Shown: piece by piece, positions 7,044-12,898 of the stretch
Numbering within the stretch: position 1 is the stretch's first letter
How the letters are laid out: each line of letters begins with the position of its first letter
Program-made: the position numbers and the translations under genes
Notes under the pieces: model-generated
What the model saw: only the letters and a program-made list of their open reading frames with translations
What the model was told of the DNA's origin: nothing
Database searches by the model: none
IMG/VR virus record: IMGVR_UViG_3300030012_001890
Span: 1 to 29,489 of that record
Length of the DNA: 29,489 bases
Source: a virus
Direction: 5' to 3' (one strand)

Positions 7044-7283
7044 ATGAAACAAAACAATTATTCTTTTTGTTGGAAAAAAATAGACAAAGAAAACTCTTTG
7101 ATGATAATTAAAGGTAAATTAGATACTAAACATTTTAATTTGGTTGGTTATCATTACGAAATAGATTTTTACGAAAATGATAATTATATAGATAATATCA
7201 ATAATATTGATAGTTACAAGGAATTAAAGCAATATTTAAAAGATGAGTTTAATATTAAAATAACTCATAAAGACTTTAAATAA
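7044..7283 (+). CDS. Unknown early protein, 79 aa
   Basis: The product starts MKQNNYSFCWKKIDKENSLM and ends KQYLKDEFNIKITHKDFK. It is acidic/basic mixed with many Asn and Asp, and probably a small alpha/beta fold. It shares its C-terminal pattern and length with the second half of the gene at 6343-6858, suggesting duplication. AAAGGAAAACAA precedes the ATG. No known family was recognised. Confidence 0.6.
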   Translation: MKQNNYSFCWKKIDKENSLMIIKGKLDTKHFNLVGYHYEIDFYENDNYIDNINNIDSYKELKQYLKDEFNIKITHKDFK

Positions 7284-7313
7284 TTTTATTAACAAACAAA
7301 CAAAGGGAAAACA

Positions 7314-7640
7314 ATGAGCAAAAAAAATAGTTTCTTACTATATCAATATAAAAGAAATAAAGATAATAGTTGGAACTCAAAAGAGATAAAACTTAATCAT
7401 TATAGAGCAATTATAGTTGATTTTTTACCACCAACTAATACAAAAGGCGATAGAATAGTTTTAAGAGATACAAGGTACAAAAAAAGAAGAATTATCTCTT
7501 ATGATTATTCAGAGAAGGGATCTTTTGAAATTGCTATTAAATACCTATTAAAACAAGGTATTAAAACTAAATCATATTATTATGATGATTTCAAAAATTA
7601 TTATGTTATTTTAACTGATAATTTTGAAATGATTAAATGA
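7314..7640 (+). CDS. Unknown early protein, 108 aa
   Basis: The product starts MSKKNSFLLYQYKRNKDNSW and is rich in Lys, Tyr and Asn, with a probable beta-rich fold and no motif I know. CAAAGGGAAAACAATG at the start is the typical leader of this first block. It is the last gene before an intrinsic terminator at 7656-7690. Confidence 0.6.
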   Translation: MSKKNSFLLYQYKRNKDNSWNSKEIKLNHYRAIIVDFLPPTNTKGDRIVLRDTRYKKRRIISYDYSEKGSFEIAIKYLLKQGIKTKSYYYDDFKNYYVILTDNFEMIK

Positions 7641-7655
7641 AATAAAATAACAAAT

Positions 7656-7690
7656 AAAAAGCCGTTTATTTAATTATAGATGGCTTTTTT
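7656..7690 (+). terminator. Intrinsic terminator after first early block
   Basis: AAAAAGCC (7656-7663) pairs with GGCTTTTTT (7682-7690) around an A+T-rich 18-base loop, ending in a run of six T on the plus strand. It closes the block of genes from 6343 to 7640. Confidence 0.7.
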
Positions 7691-7708
7691 AATATAAAAG
7701 GTTATAAA

Positions 7709-7852
7709 ATGAAAAAAGGCGAATTAATAAGGTTTTTAGGGGGTTATAAAAACTTTTATAACAAGTTAAAAAATATAAAAAGAAATGATCTTTGTTTATG
7801 CAATAGCAATAAAAAATTTAAAAAGTGCTGTTATATTATAATTAGGGGCTAA
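7709..7852 (+). CDS. SEC-C zinc-motif micro-protein, 47 aa
   Basis: The ATG at 7709 has AAAAGG about 9 bases upstream and opens a 47-residue protein. Residues 25-41 read RNDLCLCNSNKKFKKCC, a clear match to the SEC-C zinc-binding signature (RNdpCpCgSGkKyKkCC), with cysteines 29, 31, 40 and 41. SEC-C was first described as the C-terminal tail of SecA, where it binds zinc and SecB. It is also appended to many other proteins. The short N-terminus (MKKGELIRFLGGYKNFYNKL) is basic and amphipathic. It could mimic the SecA tail or serve as a general adaptor; neither is shown. It lies just after a terminator and before a membrane micro-protein. Confidence 0.75.
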   Translation: MKKGELIRFLGGYKNFYNKLKNIKRNDLCLCNSNKKFKKCCYIIIRG

Positions 7853-7856
7853 TAAA

Positions 7857-7946
7857 ATGATATACCAAATTATAAACTTTACAATAATTTATTTTACAAT
7901 ATTAATTGTTTTATTATGGTTATTAACTATAAAAGAACAATTATAA
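7857..7946 (+). CDS. Hydrophobic micro-protein, 29 aa
   Basis: The ATG at 7857 follows the SEC-C stop by four bases. The peptide MIYQIINFTIIYFTILIVLL continues WLLTIKEQL, so nearly the entire chain is one transmembrane helix with a short charged tail. The upstream AGGGG lies inside the preceding gene end. Translation is plausible but unproven. Confidence 0.45.
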   Translation: MIYQIINFTIIYFTILIVLLWLLTIKEQL

Positions 7947-7975
7947 TAATAACAACATAAGGAAACTATAAAATG
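7947..7975 (+). repeat. Leader repeat copy 1 (ribosome-binding cassette)
   Basis: This 29-base unit ends in AAGGAAACTATAAAATG and includes the start codon of the next gene. An exact copy lies 600 bases downstream at 8547-8575, with a near-exact copy (2 mismatches) at 8260-8288. Confidence 0.7.
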
Positions 7976-8245
7976 ATAACAAACTTTAAAGTTAAATCAG
8001 AAAAACAAAATGATGGATTTGAAATAATAAAAATAGAATATGACGAAGTTCAAAAGGGAAACTACGATGACGCAATGAAATTAATAAATGAATATAAAAA
8101 AGAAGGGTTTTTAATTGATTTTGACCATTTATGCCCTATTACAAATATCAGAACAACAATTCTTAACAATGAAAAAATGATTTATAATATAACTGACCAA
8201 GATTTGATTGATGATGATAGCGTAGAAAAAATAGTAAAAGTATAA
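7973..8245 (+). CDS. Unknown early protein, 90 aa
   Basis: The product starts MITNFKVKSEKQNDGFEIIK and is acidic toward the C-terminus (DQDLIDDDSVEKIVKV). I recognise no domain. It is translated from leader repeat copy 1, and it is followed by two further genes that use the same leader. Confidence 0.6.
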   Translation: MITNFKVKSEKQNDGFEIIKIEYDEVQKGNYDDAMKLINEYKKEGFLIDFDHLCPITNIRTTILNNEKMIYNITDQDLIDDDSVEKIVKV

Positions 8246-8259
8246 ATACAAAAATATAA

Positions 8260-8288
8260 TAATAACAAAACAAGGAAACTATAAAATG
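8260..8288 (+). repeat. Leader repeat copy 2 (ribosome-binding cassette)
   Basis: This copy differs from copies 1 and 3 at two positions just upstream of the AAGG core. It supplies the ribosome-binding site and ATG of the gene at 8286. Confidence 0.65.
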
Positions 8289-8549
8289 AATAATAAATTA
8301 AGAGTTGAATATATAACTGATCCTTCTCACGGCTGGATTAAAGTAGAAAAACATATATTTAATTTTTATAAAATCAATAAAAAAGAAATTTCTATTTATT
8401 CTTATCAAGATAGAAATTTTTACTATTTAGAAGAAGATTGCGACGCACATTATCTTATAAATGAATTGAAAAAAAGAAATGTTGATATTGCAATTTATCA
8501 AACTATGGTTGAAGAAACGCATATTAGATCATTAAATAGAATTAATTAA
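8286..8549 (+). CDS. Conserved small protein with HGWIKV and YLEEDCDA motifs, 87 aa
   Basis: The product starts MNNKLRVEYITDPSHGWIKV and contains YSYQDRNFYYLEEDCDAHY near the middle. The combination 'D.SHGW..V', then 'iS.YSY....yYLEEDcDa', is a pattern I associate with a widespread family of small phage and plasmid proteins of unknown function. The protein is probably cytoplasmic and alpha/beta. It is translated from leader repeat copy 2. Confidence 0.75.
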   Translation: MNNKLRVEYITDPSHGWIKVEKHIFNFYKINKKEISIYSYQDRNFYYLEEDCDAHYLINELKKRNVDIAIYQTMVEETHIRSLNRIN

Positions 8550-8575
8550 TAACAACATAAGGAAACTATAAAATG
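8547..8575 (+). repeat. Leader repeat copy 3 (ribosome-binding cassette)
   Basis: This is identical over 29 bases to copy 1 at 7947-7975. It includes AAGGAAAC and the ATG of the gene at 8573. Confidence 0.7.
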
Positions 8576-8752
8576 AAAAAAGACAATGTAAGATTAAAAG
8601 GGTTTTTGAAAGATGATCTTTTGAAAATTCAACTTAATCTAAGTGAAATTAAAGACCAATTAAACAAGTATAATTATAATTCTAAGGAAAAAGAGTTTGA
8701 GAATATAGAAAATATACTAAGTTATTGGTTTCACATTTATAAAAAACTATAA
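8573..8752 (+). CDS. Unknown early protein, 59 aa
   Basis: The product starts MKKDNVRLKGFLKDDLLKIQ and is helical and charged, ending ILSYWFHIYKKL. No family was recognised. It is translated from leader repeat copy 3 and ends four bases before a strong terminator stem. Confidence 0.6.
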   Translation: MKKDNVRLKGFLKDDLLKIQLNLSEIKDQLNKYNYNSKEKEFENIENILSYWFHIYKKL

Positions 8753-8755
8753 ACA

Positions 8756-8783
8756 AAAAAGGGATCGTAATTGATCCCTTTTT
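8756..8783 (+). terminator. Strong intrinsic terminator after second early block
   Basis: AAAAAGGGATC (8756-8766) pairs perfectly with GATCCCTTTTT (8773-8783) around a 6-base loop. The G+C core and T-run are typical of a rho-independent terminator. The flanking A-run would let it also work in the opposite direction. Confidence 0.85.
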
Positions 8784-8856
8784 CATAACAAACAAGGTCT
8801 ATATAAATGAACATATAGAAAGGAATTAATCTTACTGAAAAAACAACAATAAAACA

Positions 8857-8973
8857 ATGTATTTAAATTATATCTTAGAGGGTATTTTATATTATATTTC
8901 ACATAGTAATTTTTATATTTGGATATTTATAATATTATGCTTATACTATCTTAACAAACATTATGAACATTAA
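8857..8973 (+). CDS. Possible hydrophobic micro-protein, 38 aa
   Basis: An ATG at 8857 opens MYLNYILEGILYYISHSNFY followed by IWIFIILCLYYLNKHYEH, mostly one transmembrane segment. There is no clear ribosome-binding site, and the end overlaps the next reading frame by 11 bases. This is weak evidence. The stretch 8784-8856 before it shows nothing else. Confidence 0.3.
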   Translation: MYLNYILEGILYYISHSNFYIWIFIILCLYYLNKHYEH

Positions 8974-9190
8974 AACAAACAAGATCAAGATTTATATTAT
9001 ATTGGGCATAGTTATATCTTTATATCTCATTATAACACCTATATCAGTTAATCCAAACTATAATTATGCCCTAAATTTTATTTTAACAATATCAATAATA
9101 ATGCGTTACGAGTATCTTGCATTGCCCTTACCAGTAGATAAAAACATAGTATACTATGTTCTACTTGCAGAGAGATATGGAGTAGGGTAA
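8963..9190 (+). CDS. Doubtful membrane protein, 75 aa
   Basis: The product starts MNIKTNKIKIYIILGIVISL and has two hydrophobic segments (about residues 9-25 and 35-47). The last third is encoded inside a strong nested RNA hairpin (9096-9207). There is no recognisable ribosome-binding site. It may be a real small membrane protein whose end overlaps the RNA, or a chance open frame. The first five residues repeat those of the gene at 6872. Confidence 0.35.
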   Translation: MNIKTNKIKIYIILGIVISLYLIITPISVNPNYNYALNFILTISIIMRYEYLALPLPVDKNIVYYVLLAERYGVG

Positions 9191-9207
9191 GGTTTAACGC
9201 ATTATTA
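9096..9207 (+). ncRNA. Candidate structured RNA or leader, 112 nt, nested hairpin
   Basis: Four stems nest in order. Outer P1 is TAATAATGCGTTA (9096-9108) with TAACGCATTATTA (9195-9207), 13 perfect pairs. P2 is CCTTACC (9126-9132) with GGTAAGG (9186-9192). P3 is AGTAG (9133-9137) with CTACT (9161-9165). Apical P4 is AACATAG (9143-9149) with CTATGTT (9154-9160) around a TATA loop. The structure ends 19 bases before the ATG at 9226, which has AAGGAG. It could be a cis-regulatory leader, an RNase III site or an independent RNA. It matches no RNA family I know. Confidence 0.5.
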
Positions 9208-9225
9208 CAACAACAAGGAGAACAA

Positions 9226-9345
9226 ATGAGTAATTACGATAAAATATTTGAAATCTTTAAAGAGTGGTATAGTGTTGAACAGATAGATAAGATTTGGGAA
9301 ATACTAAAAGACTTTGATAGCAAACAAACAAAGGAGAACAGATGA
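9226..9345 (+). CDS. Unknown micro-protein, 39 aa
   Basis: ATG at 9226 is preceded by CAAGGAGAACAA, the leader type of the third early block. The product starts MSNYDKIFEIFKEWYSVEQI and continues DKIWEILKDFDSKQTKENR. It is helical and acidic, of unknown function. The end overlaps the next ATG (ATGA). It is the first gene after the structured RNA. Confidence 0.6.
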   Translation: MSNYDKIFEIFKEWYSVEQIDKIWEILKDFDSKQTKENR

Positions 9346-9560
9346 AGCTAAATGAAATGTTTCAATCATTAAATAAAGATTATCAGTTAGTATTATTTAG
9401 TGATAGTGGTGGAGATTTACACTATATAGATGATATAACAAACACCAAACAAATAAAGAAAGCAATAGAGGTATTTAAACATTTTAAAGAAGAAGAACAG
9501 ATAGATGTTTGGATCGATGTAAGATACAATCCAATAATAAACAAGGAGAACAAATGGTAA
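9342..9560 (+). CDS. Unknown early protein, 72 aa
   Basis: The product starts MKLNEMFQSLNKDYQLVLFS and includes DSGGDLHYIDDITNTKQIKK. It is a small alpha/beta protein without a recognised domain. Its start overlaps the preceding stop with AAAGGAGAAC before it, and its stop overlaps the next start by seven bases. Confidence 0.6.
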   Translation: MKLNEMFQSLNKDYQLVLFSDSGGDLHYIDDITNTKQIKKAIEVFKHFKEEEQIDVWIDVRYNPIINKENKW

Positions 9561-9781
9561 GAAAAATAATAGAAATGAAAGTATCTATGGAAAGAAATGT
9601 ATTCGAGGAATTTTGTTCTATTCCAATGGACTATGATGTAGATAGTTATGCAATGAAATTATGTAATAAATGGGCAAAGAAAGAGCCAACAAAAGAATTT
9701 ACTTACTACATAGATTATGATTTATTAGATAATATGAGTGGAGAAACTATTGGCTATATATATGAGGAAGAACACATATAA
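9554..9781 (+). CDS. Unknown early protein, 75 aa
   Basis: The ATG at 9554 was chosen because AAGGAGAAC stands at normal distance; a longer upstream frame has no such site. The product starts MVRKIIEMKVSMERNVFEEF and ends GYIYEEEHI. Its function is unknown. The stop overlaps the following ATG (TAATG). Confidence 0.6.
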   Translation: MVRKIIEMKVSMERNVFEEFCSIPMDYDVDSYAMKLCNKWAKKEPTKEFTYYIDYDLLDNMSGETIGYIYEEEHI

Positions 9782-10143
9782 TGGAAGATAAAAAGATGAA
9801 AGAGTGGGTTGATAATAAAATCAAAGAACTTAAAAAGAACGGAGAGTATTATTTTCAAAGAGGAACAAGTCATATTACCATAGAGGATATTGAAAAAAAG
9901 TGCGAAGATCAAATAGTAGACAAAGATAAACCTATCAGAATAGAAAGAGTTATTTGTGGTGGTAGAGAAGAAGAAATTTTCTTTACTTGGGAAATGTGGA
10001 TAGATAATGGACAAGTAGTCATTTCTATTGATGAAAGTAATGGACACTGGGGTAAAAAAGTAAAAAGTTATGAAAAAATCTTTGACTGGAAATTAAGAGA
10101 AAGATTAAAAGAACAATATTATGAAGAGGTAGAAAATGAGTAG
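9781..10143 (+). CDS. Unknown early protein, 120 aa
   Basis: The product starts MEDKKMKEWVDNKIKELKKN. It has a helical charged N-terminus, a central beta-rich part (RIERVICGGREEEIFFTWEM) and an acidic end. No domain was recognised. It is coupled at both ends by overlaps, so it is part of the 9226-10877 run. Confidence 0.6.
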   Translation: MEDKKMKEWVDNKIKELKKNGEYYFQRGTSHITIEDIEKKCEDQIVDKDKPIRIERVICGGREEEIFFTWEMWIDNGQVVISIDESNGHWGKKVKSYEKIFDWKLRERLKEQYYEEVENE

Positions 10144-10402
10144 AGAGAGAATAATTAAGCAGTTAGATAAGATTGGTAGAAAAGTAGATAGTATTACGGT
10201 GGGTTATACCAAAGACCAAATTGAGGAAAACATAGAACACTTTATAGATACTGATTCAGACGATAAAGAAATGTTATCTACTTGTTGTGGTTATAGTGCT
10301 TTAACAGAAATACATTATAATAACGAAAGTAAAGAAGTTGAGGCAATCGCTATATGCAGTAAGTGTAGAGATTGGGCAGACTTCGAATATGAGGAGTATT
10401 AA
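10136..10402 (+). CDS. Small zinc-ribbon-like protein, 88 aa
   Basis: The product starts MSRERIIKQLDKIGRKVDSI. The C-terminal half carries STCCGYSALTEIHYNN and, about 25 residues later, AICSKCRDWADF, which makes two cysteine pairs spaced like a zinc ribbon. The ribbon resembles those that phages append to small regulators, but the role here is unknown. Its start overlaps the upstream gene by eight bases. Confidence 0.65.
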   Translation: MSRERIIKQLDKIGRKVDSITVGYTKDQIEENIEHFIDTDSDDKEMLSTCCGYSALTEIHYNNESKEVEAIAICSKCRDWADFEYEEY

Positions 10403-10489
10403 ATGAACACCATAGGAGCATTAATTGGTATATACATAGCATTTAGATTAATAAAACAAGGTATAAACGAAGTGAGGAAATTAGACTAA
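10403..10489 (+). CDS. Membrane micro-protein, 28 aa
   Basis: ATG at 10403 is preceded by GAGGAG. The product starts MNTIGALIGIYIAFRLIKQG and continues INEVRKLD: one short hydrophobic helix and a charged tail. The stop overlaps the next start (TAATG). The strong ribosome-binding site and coupling support translation. Confidence 0.5.
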   Translation: MNTIGALIGIYIAFRLIKQGINEVRKLD

Positions 10490-10683
10490 TGAAAGAATAT
10501 ACAGATAAACAGATAAACTCAATGATACTATTTTTGCGAGTGAATAATATTGCAGAAATGTATTATTTGGAAAACGACCAAGATTCAGATAGAAAATTCT
10601 ATTGTTATCGTAGTGATAGTTGGCTTACTCGTAAACAAATTATTAGTACAGCATTGGATAGTGGTTGGAAGGAGAGCAAATGA
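10489..10683 (+). CDS. Unknown early protein, 64 aa
   Basis: The product starts MKEYTDKQINSMILFLRVNN and ends ISTALDSGWKESK. No family was recognised. GTGAGGAAATTAGAC precedes the ATG, and the stop overlaps the HTH gene start (ATGA). Confidence 0.55.
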   Translation: MKEYTDKQINSMILFLRVNNIAEMYYLENDQDSDRKFYCYRSDSWLTRKQIISTALDSGWKESK

Positions 10684-10877
10684 GTAAAGAGAACGATTGG
10701 TATATGGTACAGATTTGGCTTGATACCAACGAACGCAGTCAAGCGTGGTTATCTCGTAGATTAGATATACACGAAGTAACTATAAATCGTTGGAAACGAG
10801 TAGGAGAAATATCAGAAATGGGTAAGTTGGCTATATGTTATGTTACTGGGCAACCTTACGAACAATTATTTAATTAA
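10680..10877 (+). CDS. Cro/XRE-like HTH DNA-binding protein, 65 aa
   Basis: The ATG at 10680 has GGAGAGCAA before it and overlaps the preceding stop; a start 15 bases upstream is less likely. Residues 17-40 read RSQAWLSRRLDIHEVTINRW, a lambda-repressor-type helix-turn-helix ('q..lA..l.is...is.W..G'). A single small HTH domain fits a phage regulator that controls the early or late switch. The operator could be the palindrome at 5968-5979, but this is inference. Confidence 0.65.
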   Translation: MSKENDWYMVQIWLDTNERSQAWLSRRLDIHEVTINRWKRVGEISEMGKLAICYVTGQPYEQLFN

Positions 10878-10891
10878 GGAAAGGAACGAAA

Positions 10892-11446
10892 ATGAGTGAT
10901 GATCTAATTAAAAAGTATAATCTTGATGAGGACGATTTTTGGACTTTAAGAGGTAATAAGATTATATCTTTTGACGGAGTGATAAAGATTATTGAGGCAG
11001 AGAATATTAAGTTTGAAATGTCTGATAATCTTGATGTATCGCCAAGTGTAGCAATTAAAGTAAGAGCATATCAAGAAAATGATGAACTTGGTTTAATTGA
11101 GGAAATAACCTTTGGCGAGGCGAACGATATTAATTGCAAAAACCAATACTTTTGGGCAATGGCAGAGAAAAGAGGTAAAGCAAGAGCAACATTAAAATTG
11201 CTTGGCTATTACGGTAAAAATAATGGTTTCTACTCTGATGTTGAGGCAGAGGACTTTCAAATGAAAGCACCAACCATTAAACAGATAGAGGAATTTAATC
11301 GCTTAGAGAAAAAGGCACTTGATAAGGGTGTGCTTGGTAAAGAGGCAAGAGAGTGGTTAAAGAATAATAGCAATGGAATAAGATCTAATGTTAATGTGTA
11401 TGAAAAAGCATTGGCAAGTCTTAAAAACGCATTGGAGGTAAAATAA
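10892..11446 (+). CDS. Possible single-strand annealing / recombination protein, 184 aa
   Basis: The product starts MSDDLIKKYNLDEDDFWTLR. It has a beta-rich middle and then YFWAMAEKRGKARATLKLLG followed by YSDVEAEDF. This 'aMAEKR.k.R..LKLlG..g.vYSd.EAdDF' pattern is shared by a family of phage proteins I cannot name, and it recalls the 'AEKRA..RA' helix of Erf/Sak-type annealing proteins. The position before the replication initiator, nuclease and SSB-like genes suggests a recombination or ssDNA role. AAGGAAAGGAACG precedes the start, and the stop overlaps a micro-ORF (TAATG). Confidence 0.45.
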   Translation: MSDDLIKKYNLDEDDFWTLRGNKIISFDGVIKIIEAENIKFEMSDNLDVSPSVAIKVRAYQENDELGLIEEITFGEANDINCKNQYFWAMAEKRGKARATLKLLGYYGKNNGFYSDVEAEDFQMKAPTIKQIEEFNRLEKKALDKGVLGKEAREWLKNNSNGIRSNVNVYEKALASLKNALEVK

Positions 11447-11514
11447 TGGAATTAATGTTTTGGTTGTTAGTATTTGGATTATGTTCACTTATAGCATATA
11501 CGACATTTAATTGA
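11446..11514 (+). CDS. Membrane micro-protein, 22 aa
   Basis: ATG at 11446 overlaps the previous stop and has TTGGAGG 10 bases upstream. The peptide MELMFWLLVFGLCSLIAYTT plus FN is one transmembrane helix. Its stop TGA overlaps the TTG start of the replication gene. It may act mainly to couple translation of that gene. Confidence 0.4.
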   Translation: MELMFWLLVFGLCSLIAYTTFN

Positions 11515-12269
11515 ACAATTCATTTATAAAGCTATATCGCAAAATCCAAGATAATTGGATATGGGATAATCCACTTTACTTAAAATGTTGGATTGATATG
11601 TTGATGAGGGCAAGTATAAAGCCCTCGTCAATGTTGCTAAACAATCAGATTATAGAAGTAAATAGGGGAGAAATAGTATTCTCACAAGAAAACTTTGCTA
11701 AAAGAAATGGTATGTCAAGGCAACAATTAAGAACATTTTTAAAGAAACTAAAACAAACAAATATGATAAAAAGTAGTCCAAATTCTAACCAACAGATAAC
11801 ACACCTTTTTATCGTCGAGTACAATAGTTATAATTCTATTAAGAATAACCAAGACTTAACCAACACTCAACCAAGACTTAACCATATTATAAGAAAGAAA
11901 GAAAGTAAGAAGGTAAGAAATAATAAAGACTTTGATTTATTTTGGGATCATTATCCAAAGAAAGTAGGAAAGAAAAAAGTACAGGATAAGTTTAACTCAA
12001 ACAATTATCCTATTGATTTAATTATAAAAAATATAGAATTGCAAAAGAAGTCGGATCAATGGCAAAACCAACAATACATACCTAATCCAGAAACCTATTT
12101 AAATCAAGAAAGGTGGACTGATGAGGTAGTATTACCAGTTGCAGATGACGAGCCGATTTATATTTACCAATGTCGTAAATGCAAAAAAACAAAGACAACT
12201 TCGGAATATAGAGATTTATATGTTTCGTGTTGTGATGAACAAGTACAACCAAGAAAGGAATACAAATGA
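11511..12269 (+). CDS. Phage replication initiator / replisome organiser (winged helix), 252 aa
   Basis: The product starts with a TTG codon (MNNSFIKLYRKIQDNWIWDN). The N-terminal 110 residues match the DnaD/replication-protein winged-helix pattern: 'G.iKL.RKi...w', then NRGEIVFSQENFAKRNGMSR, 'QQLRTFLKKLKqTnmI' and 'I..YnsYn'. Around residue 143, FDLFWDHYPKKVGKKKVQDK is the 'F..fW..YPkK.gKk.A...f' motif that follows such domains in phages. The C-terminus adds a cysteine cluster CRKCKKTKTTSEYRDLY then VSCC, a probable zinc finger. It should recruit helicase to the origin. No visible ribosome-binding site apart from coupling to the 22-residue ORF. Confidence 0.75.
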   Translation: MNNSFIKLYRKIQDNWIWDNPLYLKCWIDMLMRASIKPSSMLLNNQIIEVNRGEIVFSQENFAKRNGMSRQQLRTFLKKLKQTNMIKSSPNSNQQITHLFIVEYNSYNSIKNNQDLTNTQPRLNHIIRKKESKKVRNNKDFDLFWDHYPKKVGKKKVQDKFNSNNYPIDLIIKNIELQKKSDQWQNQQYIPNPETYLNQERWTDEVVLPVADDEPIYIYQCRKCKKTKTTSEYRDLYVSCCDEQVQPRKEYK

Positions 12270-12568
12270 GTTATGCAGATCCAAGTTATAGTAAAAATAA
12301 TGTAAATAATTACTATTTATTAACATTTTTAGGTAGTGTGTTAGGAGAGGCGAGTAGCACGGCAGATAATCTCGTAGCTTTTTCTGATGATAGTGTAGAT
12401 AATCAAGGATCATACGCAGTTTTCGTTTATAAAGATTATGTTAATATCGTAGATGACGGAAGTTGTTTAGATGATAAGAATATGTATCAAGTAATTGGCT
12501 ATTGTCAATTTCACGGAATAGAGTATAAAATTAATAAGTGGAAGAAACTAGGAGAGTTAGTAAAATGA
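12266..12568 (+). CDS. Unknown protein in replication operon, 100 aa
   Basis: The product starts MSYADPSYSKNNVNNYYLLT and is rich in Asp, Ser, Asn and Tyr, with acidic DDSVDNQGSY and VDDGSCLDDK patches. No domain was recognised. The start overlaps the initiator stop (ATGA) with AAAGGAATAC upstream, and the end overlaps the next start likewise. Confidence 0.6.
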   Translation: MSYADPSYSKNNVNNYYLLTFLGSVLGEASSTADNLVAFSDDSVDNQGSYAVFVYKDYVNIVDDGSCLDDKNMYQVIGYCQFHGIEYKINKWKKLGELVK

Positions 12569-12744
12569 GTAATTTATTATTAAAAATGCAACAAGAGTTG
12601 CACGAGAATACTACTAAATGGAATAATGTGATAGAAAAAATAAAGAAAATAAACTTTAAGAAATATAAAACTAATCAGACGATTGGCTTTATAATTGATG
12701 ATATAGTAAAAGGAGAATTTATAGCAGATGAAAAAGATAAATGA
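12565..12744 (+). CDS. Unknown protein, 59 aa
   Basis: The start at 12565 overlaps the preceding stop and has GGAGAG upstream. The product starts MSNLLLKMQQELHENTTKWN; it is helical, first basic and then acidic. It has no recognised family. A frame opening 27 bases earlier lacks support. Confidence 0.55.
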   Translation: MSNLLLKMQQELHENTTKWNNVIEKIKKINFKKYKTNQTIGFIIDDIVKGEFIADEKDK

Positions 12745-12898
12745 TGTTATAGATACTCAATGGAGTATTGAGGTTGAGGGAAAAATGAATCGTAATAATA
12801 TTATATTCCATACTAATAAATATCAAAAACTTTATCAAAAAATGGAAAAATATAATAACTTTATTAAAAAACGAAAGAGGCAAGATGAAACCAAGTAG
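12728..12898 (+). CDS. Unknown basic protein, 56 aa
   Basis: The product starts MKKINDVIDTQWSIEVEGKM and ends FIKKRKRQDETK. It is basic and helical. The ATG lies within the end of the upstream gene (17-base overlap), with AAAGGAG about 12 bases before it, and the end overlaps the nuclease gene by 14 bases. It is moderately supported by spacing only. Confidence 0.45.
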   Translation: MKKINDVIDTQWSIEVEGKMNRNNIIFHTNKYQKLYQKMEKYNNFIKKRKRQDETK

